Source of the DNA: JAFAHD01 sp963772515
GTDB taxonomy: Bacteria; Vulcanimicrobiota; Vulcanimicrobiia; Eremiobacterales; Eremiobacteraceae
Length of the DNA: 64,000 nt
Reading direction: 5' to 3'
Assembly (NCBI GenBank): GCA_963772515.1
Contig: CAVYXC010000002.1
Coordinates: 310,001-374,000, forward strand
Below are positions 23,248-32,143 of this stretch, one piece after another. Below the pieces are notes generated by a model. It was not told the origin of the DNA, did not search any database, and saw nothing but the letters and a program-made list of their open reading frames with translations. Every line of letters starts with the position of its first letter. Position 1 is the stretch's first letter. The position numbers and the translations under genes were made by a program.

Positions 23248-25727
23248 TGCGCGTGCCATTGCGGTGGCTCACCGACTACGTCGCCACGACGGCGGATGCG
23301 CAGACGATCGCGAATATCCTGACGGCCCGCGGCTTCGTGGTCGACGGCATCGAGATCCAACCCATGCCGGAACGCATCGTCGTCGGTAAGATCGACGCGC
23401 TCGAGCGCCATCCCAACGCGGACCGCTTGCAGGTCGGCACGGTCGACGTCGGCACGCAGAAACTGCAGATCGTGACCGGCGCGACCAACGTCGCCGTGGG
23501 CAATCGAGTGCCGATCGCACTGGTCGGAGCGCAGGTGTACGAACACGGCGCCACCGATGGCGCGGCGGGATCGACCAAGACCATCCGCGCAAGCGCGTTG
23601 CGGGGCGTGCAGTCGGACGGCATGATGTGCTCGTCGACCGAGCTCGCGTTGCCCGGCGAATTCGAAGACGGTATCCTCATCCTCGATGACGACGCGCCGG
23701 TCGGCGTCGATTTCTGGAGCGCGGTACGCTACGGCGGCGCGGTGCTCGATCTCGAAGTCCCCTCGAACCGGCCCGATTGCCTATCGATCATCGGATTGGC
23801 ACGCGAGGTGGCGGCGGGGCTCAATGTGCCATGGCAAGAGCCGCGCTTTGCGGAGAACCTCGGTACGACCGAGCCGAAGATCAGCGTCGCGATCGAAGAT
23901 CAGGCGCTGTGCCGGCGTTTCGTCGGCCAGAGATTCTCGAACGTGACGGCGCGGCGCTCGCCGATGTGGATGACGCTGCGGCTGCACGGCGCGGGAATGC
24001 GCAGCATCGACCTGCTCGTCGACGTGTCCAACTATGCGATGCTGGAGACGGGCCAGCCGCTCCATTTCTACGATGCCGTCAAGATCCGGGGTGCGGCTTT
24101 GACCGCGCGAGCCGCGCGTGAGGGCGAGACGGTCGTGACGCTTGACGGCGTCGAACGCGCGCTGCCACGCGGGTCTCCGGTCATCGCCGATGCGCAGGGC
24201 ATCGTCGGCGTCGCCGGCGTGTTCGGCGGCCAGGACAGCGGCGTGAGCGAGTCGACGAGCGAGCTGTTCCTCGAGGCGGCGAATTTCTCCGGATCCGCAG
24301 TGCGCCGCGCGGCCGTCGCACTCGGATTGCGCACCGAAGCGAGCGCGCGCCACGAAAAGGATCTGCCGCTGGAGCTCCCCGAGCTTGGACGCCGCGCCGC
24401 CGCCGCGCTGCTCGTCGCAGCCGGCGCGGTGCCGTCGCGCCTGGTCGACGTCGGCATGCGGGCAGGCGCGCCGCGGACGATTGCGGTGCGCCCGGCGCGC
24501 GTGAACCACGTGCTGGGCACGCAGCTGTCGGACGCCGCAATGGCGTCAGCGCTGACGAGCATCGGTTTCGGCGTCGTCGAGGCGGCGGAGCTAGCGGTCA
24601 CCCCGCCGTTTTGGCGCGGCGACGTCACCGAAGAGATCGACGTCGTCGAAGAGATCGCGCGCGGCACGGGGTACGATTCGATTCCGGAACAGCGTGCCAA
24701 CGCATCGCCGCAAGACGTCGATGAAGGCCTCTTCGATCAAGAGACGCTGCTCGCTCGCCGCTGCGCCGCGCTTGGCTATCACGAGCTCGTCACGCTCGCG
24801 CTGCAGGGTTCTGCCACGGTCGGCGCGTGGCAGCGCTCCGGCCTGCCGTTTTGGAAAGATCCAGTGCCCGTCGTCAACCCGCTCTCCGACGAGCAGCGGT
24901 TCTTGCGCCCCAGTCTTCTGCCGGGCGTGCTTGAAGTGGCTGCGCGTTCATGGCCGCGCGCCGGCGCCGAGTTGCGCCTGTTCGAGATCGGGCATGTCTT
25001 CCGCGCAAGCGACGCGGAGCCGGCCCACGCGCACGTCCACGAGCCGGTCGTACGCGTGCCGCTGCCGCCGTCAGGCGCATATGAGATCGACGGAGTGCTG
25101 GAATGGCCGTCGTTATGTGCCATCGCAGCCTTCGCTGACGGCACCCCTGACGGAGCGGTCGATCGCGGCTTGCTGCAGATCAAGGGCGAAGCCGAGACGC
25201 TCGTGGCCGCGCTCGCCGGCACGGCCGGCGCGACGAAAACTCACGCGCGCGGATATCTCCACCCCGGTGCCGCGGGCACAATCGAGGTCGAGGGACGAGC
25301 GGTCGCAAAATTCGGGCGCCTGCATCCGCGCTTGGCGCGAGCATACGAACTGCCTGAGCACACGTACGTTTTCATGCTGTATCTTGAGAATCTGCCTGCG
25401 AGGCCGCCGGTGGTCGCGTTCCGTCCGCTCCCGAGATTCCCGGGCACGCAGCGCGACATCGCCGTGGTCGTCGACGAGCAGGTCGAAGCAGGAGCCCTGA
25501 TGGACGCGATCCGCGCCGCTGCCGTTCCGGCGCTCGAAGAAGTCGGCGCGTTCGACGAATACCGTGGGCTCCAAGTGCCCGCGGGCAAGAAGAGCATCGC
25601 CTTGACTATTCGGCTGCGCAAGGCAGACGGCACGATCACCGATGAAGAGGCGGATGCTTCGATGAGCACCGTCCTGGCGGTGCTGCGCGACCGCTTCGCT
25701 GCCGTCTTGCGTGGAAGCGCGCAATGA
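23247..25727 (+). CDS. pheT: Phenylalanyl-tRNA synthetase beta subunit
   Basis: This is an 826-residue subunit with the standard domain order: tRNA-binding EMAP-like domain (about residues 40-150, KIDALERHPNADRLQVGTVD), the B3/4 editing domain (about 210-380), B5 (about 400-475), the class II-like core, and the C-terminal ferredoxin-fold anticodon-binding domain (about 735-826, PLPRFPGTQRDIAVVVDEQV). It hydrolyses Tyr-tRNA(Phe) at the editing site and positions tRNA for PheS. It starts one base inside the pheS stop and overlaps cvpA by four bases, so all three are coupled. Confidence 0.96.
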   Translation: MRVPLRWLTDYVATTADAQTIANILTARGFVVDGIEIQPMPERIVVGKIDALERHPNADRLQVGTVDVGTQKLQIVTGATNVAVGNRVPIALVGAQVYEHGATDGAAGSTKTIRASALRGVQSDGMMCSSTELALPGEFEDGILILDDDAPVGVDFWSAVRYGGAVLDLEVPSNRPDCLSIIGLAREVAAGLNVPWQEPRFAENLGTTEPKISVAIEDQALCRRFVGQRFSNVTARRSPMWMTLRLHGAGMRSIDLLVDVSNYAMLETGQPLHFYDAVKIRGAALTARAAREGETVVTLDGVERALPRGSPVIADAQGIVGVAGVFGGQDSGVSESTSELFLEAANFSGSAVRRAAVALGLRTEASARHEKDLPLELPELGRRAAAALLVAAGAVPSRLVDVGMRAGAPRTIAVRPARVNHVLGTQLSDAAMASALTSIGFGVVEAAELAVTPPFWRGDVTEEIDVVEEIARGTGYDSIPEQRANASPQDVDEGLFDQETLLARRCAALGYHELVTLALQGSATVGAWQRSGLPFWKDPVPVVNPLSDEQRFLRPSLLPGVLEVAARSWPRAGAELRLFEIGHVFRASDAEPAHAHVHEPVVRVPLPPSGAYEIDGVLEWPSLCAIAAFADGTPDGAVDRGLLQIKGEAETLVAALAGTAGATKTHARGYLHPGAAGTIEVEGRAVAKFGRLHPRLARAYELPEHTYVFMLYLENLPARPPVVAFRPLPRFPGTQRDIAVVVDEQVEAGALMDAIRAAAVPALEEVGAFDEYRGLQVPAGKKSIALTIRLRKADGTITDEEADASMSTVLAVLRDRFAAVLRGSAQ

Positions 25728-26254
25728 CCTGGATCGACGGCATGGTGCTGTTGACGGTCGCGGTGGCGTTCTACTGCGGATGGCGCGCTGGGCTCGTGGC
25801 TGAGTTCTTCGATTTCGGTTCGCTCGTCGTCGCCGCGCTGCTGGCCGGGATGTGGTCGGGTGGTTTCGCCAGCGGCCTGCCCCCGACGTGGCCGCTGTCA
25901 GAGTCTGCCCGCCATCTCATGGCGTTCTGGTTCTTGTTCATCCTCATCTACGGCTTGATGCGCGCGCTCGGTTGGTTCCTCGCGCGCTATCGCGAATGGC
26001 CGGGGTCATTCTGGGTGGGCGGAATCGGCGGCGGCGTAGTCGCGTCGGTCAAGGTGCTTGCCGCGCTCTTCGTGCTGCTCTATCTCGCGCTGTTCGTGCC
26101 GATCGATCCACAAGTGCGCGACACATTGCGCCATTCGCCGGTGGCGAGCGCGTTTGACGCCCATTACGCGCCGATCAACGACGCGGTCATCGAGATGTCG
26201 CCACGAGTCTACCGTTTTATCGTGCGCCCGTACATGTCTCACCACCGCCTCTAA
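25724..26254 (+). CDS. CvpA-family membrane protein
   Basis: This 176-residue protein has four hydrophobic segments (about residues 5-22, 28-46, 62-80 and 100-125), the architecture of CvpA/colicin V production proteins. It begins MTWIDGMVLLTVAVAFYCGW, in line with the family's conserved DxxLL start. CvpA proteins affect envelope homeostasis and, in some hosts, peptide export; the molecular function is not established. The ATG overlaps the pheT stop (ATGA), placing it last in the pheST operon, before a bidirectional terminator. Confidence 0.82.
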   Translation: MTWIDGMVLLTVAVAFYCGWRAGLVAEFFDFGSLVVAALLAGMWSGGFASGLPPTWPLSESARHLMAFWFLFILIYGLMRALGWFLARYREWPGSFWVGGIGGGVVASVKVLAALFVLLYLALFVPIDPQVRDTLRHSPVASAFDAHYAPINDAVIEMSPRVYRFIVRPYMSHHRL

Positions 26255-26259
26255 AGGAA

Positions 26260-26284
26260 AGGCCCCGGGGTTCTCCCGAGGCCT
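26260..26284. terminator. Bidirectional terminator between cvpA and the convergent secreted protein gene
   Basis: AGGCC plus CGGG pairs with CCCG plus GGCCT around GTTCT, with one internal mismatch. On the minus strand the stem is followed by TTTCCTTT; on the plus strand the T-run is absent, so termination there may be weaker. Confidence 0.6.
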
Positions 26285-26307
26285 GCACGCTTCTCGTCGA
26301 TCGATTC

Positions 26308-27756
26308 CTATCTCGGGTTGCCGTGCGGCTGCGGAGCTTTGGGGCCGCTGCCGTTAGCGCCGCCATTCCCGCCGCTCCCATTATTCCCGGGCGCGCCGGT
26401 CGTGCCTGAGCCCTGCTGCGGCGCGTGCGCCGCGGGCGACGCCGCCGGCTTGGCGATGATCGACTGGATGGTGCCCGAAGGCGGATAGCGGAAGATATTG
26501 GGAGTCAAGGCAGTCGAATCGGTCGCCAAGATGGACGGGCTGAAGTTGATGAAGTAGACGTGGCCCGACACGAGCTGCCCGAGCACCGTGCACGTCAGCA
26601 CCATGCCGGTTCCGTCGAACATGCAGTTCGCAGTCGCTCCGGCAAACACGCTGACCGCGGTCGTCGATATCGGCGGCGCCGGCGGAATCTGGTCGGTCAC
26701 CGAGATCATCGATACATCGCCAAAGGCGAAAGTGGACGCGTTAAGCACCGGTTTGCTGAAGTTGAACGTGAAAATGGGCGACTTGGGATTCGCGATCGAA
26801 GTGTTCGTCAACGCAACCGTGAAGCTGCCCGCGCCGGTGCCCGTCGGCGACGCGGTCACGCACGCGGCTCCCGATGGAGTCGGCGGCGGACAATTGACCG
26901 TTGCCGCGCTGCCATTATGGCCGATCGCCAACAGCGCAGCCCCCACGCCCACCAGCAGCGCCAGCACGTCGAGCGCGCCGTTGTTGCTGTGGTTTTCGGT
27001 GGCGGTCGGAATCGCGGGTCCGGGCTCTTGGCTGATGAGCAGATCGCCGATCTCCGGCTGGTAGCTCGGCGACGGGTTGAGGATCTCGACCACCGCGTCG
27101 GTGCCCGTGATCTGCGTGATCTGCGCCTCGGCGACTTTCTTGCCGGAACGCACAACGTTGAATCGCTGCCCGAGATGGAAGCCGTTGGCCTCGCCCGTGT
27201 CCGCCTGGATGCCCGAGGGCCCGACGGCGAAGATGGTGCCGGTGTTCGTGCGCGGCGCCTCAAGGGTCGCGAGATCGTTGCCGAATTGGGCAGCGAACGC
27301 GTGCGCGTCGCTGGCCGGGAACACTTGTTGGAAGATCTGCGAGCGGCCGAACGTCACCGGACTCACTTTGTAGATCGTCATGCGGTAGATGATCTTGCCG
27401 CTGGTCAGACGCAGGACGTCCGTGATCAGCACTTGATCGGCTTCCGCTTTACCCGCGGCTGCGAGCGCCGCTGTGGTGGCGTCGCCGTCGGATGCGACCT
27501 GGACGCTGATCGGGCCGCCGCCCTTGACGTCGTAGCGCCCGGTGGCGACGACGCCGTCATATAATGCTTGAGCGACCTGCGAGAGCACCGGCGGCGCCAC
27601 CCCGGCGCTGTTCTGAGGCGAGATGACGGCGATGGCGATCGCGCCTGCACCGCGCGCAGCCGGCACGCCTGGAACGAGCGACACCGCGATGCACGCGAAC
27701 GCGGACAACACCGCGAGGACGCGCGACATCGTCGTCAGGAAGAACTTGCGATTCAC
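26308..27756 (-). CDS. Exported protein with central membrane segment and Gly/Asn-rich tail, unknown function
   Basis: This is a 482-residue protein. A signal peptide (about 1-37, core VLAVLSAFACIAVSLVPGV) precedes an alpha/beta region (about 38-165, IAIAVISPQNSAGVAPPVLS through YRMTIYKVSPVTFG) resembling outer-surface proteins that test for a duplicated stress or export component. Next comes a small beta domain (about 170-235), a hydrophobic segment (about 250-270, ALDVLALLVGVGAALLAIG), an Ig-like beta region (about 290-420) and a low-complexity Gly/Asn/Pro tail. Two cysteine pairs in the Ig-like part (CPPP...CVT and CMF...CTV) could form disulfides. I recognise no family. It stands beside the aminotransferase gene on the same strand, 20 bases downstream, possibly co-transcribed. 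Confidence 0.75.
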   Translation of the reverse strand: MNRKFFLTTMSRVLAVLSAFACIAVSLVPGVPAARGAGAIAIAVISPQNSAGVAPPVLSQVAQALYDGVVATGRYDVKGGGPISVQVASDGDATTAALAAAGKAEADQVLITDVLRLTSGKIIYRMTIYKVSPVTFGRSQIFQQVFPASDAHAFAAQFGNDLATLEAPRTNTGTIFAVGPSGIQADTGEANGFHLGQRFNVVRSGKKVAEAQITQITGTDAVVEILNPSPSYQPEIGDLLISQEPGPAIPTATENHSNNGALDVLALLVGVGAALLAIGHNGSAATVNCPPPTPSGAACVTASPTGTGAGSFTVALTNTSIANPKSPIFTFNFSKPVLNASTFAFGDVSMISVTDQIPPAPPISTTAVSVFAGATANCMFDGTGMVLTCTVLGQLVSGHVYFINFSPSILATDSTALTPNIFRYPPSGTIQSIIAKPAASPAAHAPQQGSGTTGAPGNNGSGGNGGANGSGPKAPQPHGNPR

Positions 27757-27776
27757 GGCAGGTATGACTCCTTACG

Positions 27777-28952
27777 CTATCCGACCGCCACGCGTGGCTT
27801 CGCAGCTTCCGCCTGTGCGAAGACGGCGTTCGCGGCAGCGATGCCGGCACCGGGCGACACCGTGACGCCGCTGTCTCGCAATGCCGCTTCCAGCGCTGCG
27901 ATGGCGGTGAGGATGTCCTTGCGTCCGATCGCGCCCATGTTGCCGAGCCGGAGAATGGTGCCTTCCAACTTCATCTGACCGCCGCCGACGACGACCCCGT
28001 ACTTCTCGCGCAACATCTGCTGCAGCGCTTTGTGGTCGGTGCCGGGTGGTGCCGACACGGCCGTGACCGTGTTCGAATACGCACCGGGACGCGCAAAGAT
28101 GCGCAGTCCCATCGCGTCGCACCCCGCGCGAATCGCCTCGGCGAAACGGGCGTGGCGGGCAAAGGCAGAATGCCGCCCCTCCTTGCTATAGTTATCGGTC
28201 GCCTGTTCGAGTGCCAATAGGACGCCGAACGGGGGTGTCCAGGGCGTCTGGCCCTTGTCGGCGGCCGTCCGCGCCTTGCGGACATCGAGGTAAAAGCGGG
28301 GCATTTTAGCGGTCTGCGCGGCCTCCCACGCTCGCTCGCTCAGCGCGATCATGGCCGCGCCGGGCACGCCTGCCAGCGCCTTTTGCGAAGCGCCGATCGC
28401 CACGTCCAAGCCCCATTCGTCCATGCGAAGGTCCGTTGCGCCGACGCTGCTCACAGCGTCGACCACCAGCAGCGCCGGGTGATCCGCGCGGGCGCGAGCC
28501 AGCGACGCCAAGTCGGCCTGCACGCCGGTGGACGTCTCATTGTGCGTCACGAGGATGCCCTTGATCTCACCGGCCGGGTCTTTGGCGAGCCGGTCGCGCA
28601 GGCGCTGCGGATCGACCTTGTCACCCCACTCCGTCTCGATCACCTCGACCTGTGCGCCGTATGTGCGTGCGATGGCCACGTGGCGATCGCCGAATGCGCC
28701 CATGGGCATCGCGAGCAGCCGATCGCCGGGCGAGAAGAGATTGACGACCGCCGCTTCCATCGCACCCGTCCCGGACGATCCCAGCAGCAGCACGGGCTGC
28801 GACGTCTGGAAAACATCTTTGAGCCGCTCGGCGAGACGCGCGTAGACCCCTGCCGCGAACGGGCCGCGATGATTGCGCATCGGCTGCGACGACGCAGCTA
28901 AGACATCCGGGGCCACGGTGACAGGGCCCGGAATCATGAGCAGTTCTTGCAT
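27777..28952 (-). CDS. Class V aminotransferase (serine-pyruvate / alanine-glyoxylate type)
   Basis: This is a PLP enzyme of 391 residues that moves an amino group between alanine or serine and glyoxylate or pyruvate. Diagnostic parts are IPGPVTVAPDVLAASSQPM at the N-terminus, the PLP-phosphate loop GSSGTGAMEAAVVN near residue 60, the aspartate in LLVVDAVSSVGATD near 165, and the Schiff-base lysine in IGASQKALAGVPG near 190. The C-terminal domain ends ILRLGNMGAIGRKDILTAIAALE. The same family includes the small subunit-like proteins of some hydrogenases and phosphoserine-type enzymes, so the exact substrate pair is open. It is divergent from selD. Confidence 0.9.
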   Translation of the reverse strand: MQELLMIPGPVTVAPDVLAASSQPMRNHRGPFAAGVYARLAERLKDVFQTSQPVLLLGSSGTGAMEAAVVNLFSPGDRLLAMPMGAFGDRHVAIARTYGAQVEVIETEWGDKVDPQRLRDRLAKDPAGEIKGILVTHNETSTGVQADLASLARARADHPALLVVDAVSSVGATDLRMDEWGLDVAIGASQKALAGVPGAAMIALSERAWEAAQTAKMPRFYLDVRKARTAADKGQTPWTPPFGVLLALEQATDNYSKEGRHSAFARHARFAEAIRAGCDAMGLRIFARPGAYSNTVTAVSAPPGTDHKALQQMLREKYGVVVGGGQMKLEGTILRLGNMGAIGRKDILTAIAALEAALRDSGVTVSPGAGIAAANAVFAQAEAAKPRVAVG

Positions 28953-29029
28953 TTGGCGTCGGTTCGAGCCGTTCCCAAAGGGCGCCTGTCGCCGCGGGGT
29001 AAACGGTCTTTGGACAGATGGAGCATTCC

Positions 29030-30079
29030 ATGATGATCGAGAGCGCGGCGCCGCGCCTCACGAAGATGGTCGCGTGCGCTGGCTGCGCGTCGAAGATGGA
29101 AGCCGATGTGCTCGCGCGCGTCTTGCGCGAAATGCCGGCGATCGACGACGCGCGCGTGCTCGTGGGCACCTCGACGCGCGACGACGCCGGTGTTTTCAAG
29201 CTCGGTGACGACCTCGCGCTCGTCGAGACCGTCGATTTCTTCACCCCTATCGTCGACGACCCGTACACGTTCGGCAGCATCGCCGCCGCGAACGCCATCT
29301 CCGACGTCTACGCGATGGGCGGCACGCCGCTCTTCGCGGTGGCGATCACGACGTTTCCCGAATCGGGGCTCGATCTTGAGATACTGCACGCGATCGTGCG
29401 CGGCGGCGCCGAAAAGGCGCGCGAGGCCGGCATCCATATCATCGGTGGCCACACGGTCAAGGATCCGGAGCCGAAATATGGTCTGGCCGTCACCGGGCGC
29501 GTGCATCCCGATCGCATCGTGCGCAACTCGACCGCTCGAGCCGGCGATCTTCTGGTGCTCACCAAACCGCTCGGCACCGGTCTCTACACGACCGCGCGCC
29601 GGCGCGACGTGATATCGGCCGACGATCTGGACGAGGCCGTGATCTCGATGCAGACGTTGAACCGCGCCGCCTCGGAGGCGATGCTCGAAACCGGCGTGGA
29701 TGCGGCGACCGACGTCACCGGCTTCGGGCTGCTTGGACATCTTCATGAGATGACGTCGGCGAGCGGCGTCGGCGCGCGCATCGACGCCGCCGCGGTCCCC
29801 ACGTTCGAGCTGGCGTTGTCGCTCGCAGAGCGGGATTGTGCCCCAGGCGGCACAAAGGCGAACCTCGCGCTCGCGCTCGCCAACGGCGTGTGTTTCGCAG
29901 ACTCGGTGCCGGCGGCGCTGCGGGTCGTGCTGTGCGATGCGCAGACATCCGGCGGCCTGCTCATCGCCGTATCAGAGGAGAACGCCGCGGCGCTGCTCGA
30001 CGCCCTGGCCCGGCGCGGAGTCGCACAAGCCGCGGTGATCGGCAGCTTCGGCCCGGATGCGGGCATCAGTGTCGCCTAA
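29030..30079 (+). CDS. selD: Selenide, water dikinase (selenophosphate synthetase)
   Basis: It makes selenophosphate from selenide and ATP, the donor for selenocysteine or 2-selenouridine. The 349-residue protein has the catalytic Cys and Lys in ACAGCASKMEADVL (E. coli motif GCGCK; the second, non-essential Cys/Sec is Ser here). The ATP and metal-binding segments GTSTRDDAGVFKLGDDLALV, TVDFFTPIVDDPYTFGSIAA and GGHTVKDPEPKYGLAVTGRV follow. ATG 29030 was chosen because GGAG lies six bases upstream; two other ATGs are close by (29018, 29033). No selA, selB or tRNA-Sec lies in the window. It heads a run of pentose-phosphate genes, which is unusual company for selD. Confidence 0.95.
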   Translation: MMIESAAPRLTKMVACAGCASKMEADVLARVLREMPAIDDARVLVGTSTRDDAGVFKLGDDLALVETVDFFTPIVDDPYTFGSIAAANAISDVYAMGGTPLFAVAITTFPESGLDLEILHAIVRGGAEKAREAGIHIIGGHTVKDPEPKYGLAVTGRVHPDRIVRNSTARAGDLLVLTKPLGTGLYTTARRRDVISADDLDEAVISMQTLNRAASEAMLETGVDAATDVTGFGLLGHLHEMTSASGVGARIDAAAVPTFELALSLAERDCAPGGTKANLALALANGVCFADSVPAALRVVLCDAQTSGGLLIAVSEENAAALLDALARRGVAQAAVIGSFGPDAGISVA

Positions 30080-30094
30080 TCCCAGGAGGAACGC

Positions 30095-32107
30095 GTGAAG
30101 CAAGCAGGTTCGACGCTCGATCGCGGCGCGCTCGAGCAGTTGTGCATCAACACGGTGCGCACGCTGTCGATGGACGCTGTGCAAAAGGCCAACTCGGGCC
30201 ACCCTGGCACGGCGATGGCGCTCGCCCCGCTCGCGTACGCGCTGTGGACCAAGCACATGCGCTACAATCCACGCAATCCGGCGTGGGTCAATCGCGACCG
30301 GTTCATTTTGTCGGCGGGCCACGCGTGCATCTTGCAATACGTCATGCTGTTCTTGACGGGTTACGACCTCACGCTCGACGACCTCAAGCAATTCCGCCAG
30401 TGGGGCTCCAAAACGCCCGGCCATCCTGAGTACGGACACACCCCCGGTGTCGAGTGCACCACTGGCCCGCTCGGCCAAGGCTGCGGCAACGCCGTCGGGT
30501 TTGCCGTGGCGGAGGCGTTTCTTGCGGCGCGCTTCAACAGCGGCGGCCTCGACGTCGTCGATCACCGCACCTACGTCATCGCCAGCGACGGCGACATGAT
30601 GGAAGGCGTGTCCGGAGAGGCGGCGTCGCTGGCCGGCCACCTCAAGCTCGGCAAGCTGATCGTGTGCTACGACGACAACCACATCACGATCGAGGGCAAC
30701 ACGTCATTGACGTTCGACCAAGAAGACGTCTGCCGGCGGTACGAAGCCTATGGTTGGCACACGCAAGCCGTCGAAGACGCCAACGACGTGGCGGCGATCG
30801 ACCGCGCGCTCGAAGCGGCCAAAGCCGACCCTCGACCCTCGCTGATCCGCGTCCGCTCGCACATCGGCTACGGCGCGCCTAATAAGCAAGACACGGCCGA
30901 GGCGCACGGCGAGCCGCTGGGCGAGGACGAGATCAAGGGCGCGAAGCGCTTTTACGGATGGCCGGAGGATGCCAAGTTTCTCGTGCCCGACGAGGCGCTG
31001 GCGCATTACCGCACCGCGATCGAACGCGGCCAGCGCTACGAGCGCGAATGGAACGAGTTATGGGCGAGCTACGAGCGCGCCGACAAGGCGCGCGCGACGA
31101 CGTTTCTCGCCGAGCAAGCTGGAACGCTGCCCGACGGCTGGTCGTCCGAATTGCCACGGTTCGCGCCGAGCGATGGCCCGATGGCCACGCGAGACGCGTC
31201 GAGCAAGGCGCTCAACGCGCTGGCCAAGTCGGTGCCATTCCTCCTAGGCGGTTCGGCCGATCTCGCCGGCTCGAATAAGACGAACCTCAAAGACCTCGGC
31301 GACTTCGAGGCTGGGTCCTATAAAGGACGGCAGATGCACTTCGGCATCCGCGAGCACGCCATGGGCGCGACGCTCAACGGCATGGCGCTGCACGGCGGCG
31401 TGCGGCCGTGGGGCGCGACGTTCCTCATCTTCTCCGACTACATGCGCCCGCCGATCCGTCTCGCCTGCCTGATGCGCATCGATCCATTCTACGTCTGGAC
31501 GCACGACAGCATCGGTTTGGGCGAAGACGGCCCGACGCACCAATCGATCGAACAGCTCGCAAGCCTGCGCGCGATACCGAACATGACGATGATGCGTCCG
31601 GCGGATGCCAATGAGACGGTGATCTGCTACGAGCTGGCGATGGAGCATCGCGACGGACCGGTCGGCTTCGCGCTCACACGGCAGAAAATCCCGGTCTTCG
31701 AGGCCGCGGCGGTCGCCGGCGCGCGGCGCGGCGGCTATGTGCTCGCCGCCGAGGAGGGTGCGCTGCAGGCGATCCTCATCGGCACAGGCTCCGAGGTGCA
31801 TGTCTGCTTGAGCGCGCGCGAGCTGCTGCAAAAGGCGGGCATCGGTACGCGCGTGGTCAGCTTGCCGTGCTGGCAGATCTTCGACGCGCAAGAGCAAGCG
31901 TATCGCGATTCGGTGCTGCCGCCGGCTGTATCCGCGCGCGTGGCGGTCGAAGCGGCCGCGCCGATGGGCTGGGAACGCTATGTCGGGACGCGTGGCCGCG
32001 TCGTCGGCATGACGCGCTTCGGCGCGTCCGCGCCCGCAGACGTGCTGTTCGAAAAATTCGGCTTCACGCCGGGCAACGTCGCCGATGTGGCCAAGTCATT
32101 ATTGTAG
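30095..32107 (+). CDS. tkt: Transketolase
   Basis: This is a thiamine-diphosphate enzyme of 670 residues (E. coli 663) moving two-carbon units between sugar phosphates. It starts at GTG 30095 behind a perfect GGAGG. Conserved parts include MDAVQKANSGHPGTAMALAP, RFILSAGHA, the TPP/Mg motif ASDGDMMEGVSGEAASLAG...DDNHITIEG, the pyrimidine-domain FGIREHAMGA and THDSIGLGEDGPTHQSIEQL. It lies 15 bases after selD and 36 bases before the fused tal/pgi gene, so the non-oxidative and oxidative pentose phosphate steps appear to be one transcription unit. Confidence 0.97.
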   Translation: MKQAGSTLDRGALEQLCINTVRTLSMDAVQKANSGHPGTAMALAPLAYALWTKHMRYNPRNPAWVNRDRFILSAGHACILQYVMLFLTGYDLTLDDLKQFRQWGSKTPGHPEYGHTPGVECTTGPLGQGCGNAVGFAVAEAFLAARFNSGGLDVVDHRTYVIASDGDMMEGVSGEAASLAGHLKLGKLIVCYDDNHITIEGNTSLTFDQEDVCRRYEAYGWHTQAVEDANDVAAIDRALEAAKADPRPSLIRVRSHIGYGAPNKQDTAEAHGEPLGEDEIKGAKRFYGWPEDAKFLVPDEALAHYRTAIERGQRYEREWNELWASYERADKARATTFLAEQAGTLPDGWSSELPRFAPSDGPMATRDASSKALNALAKSVPFLLGGSADLAGSNKTNLKDLGDFEAGSYKGRQMHFGIREHAMGATLNGMALHGGVRPWGATFLIFSDYMRPPIRLACLMRIDPFYVWTHDSIGLGEDGPTHQSIEQLASLRAIPNMTMMRPADANETVICYELAMEHRDGPVGFALTRQKIPVFEAAAVAGARRGGYVLAAEEGALQAILIGTGSEVHVCLSARELLQKAGIGTRVVSLPCWQIFDAQEQAYRDSVLPPAVSARVAVEAAAPMGWERYVGTRGRVVGMTRFGASAPADVLFEKFGFTPGNVADVAKSLL

Positions 32108-32143
32108 CAGCGCGGCCGCCTCGCCGCGCAAAGGAAGATAGCA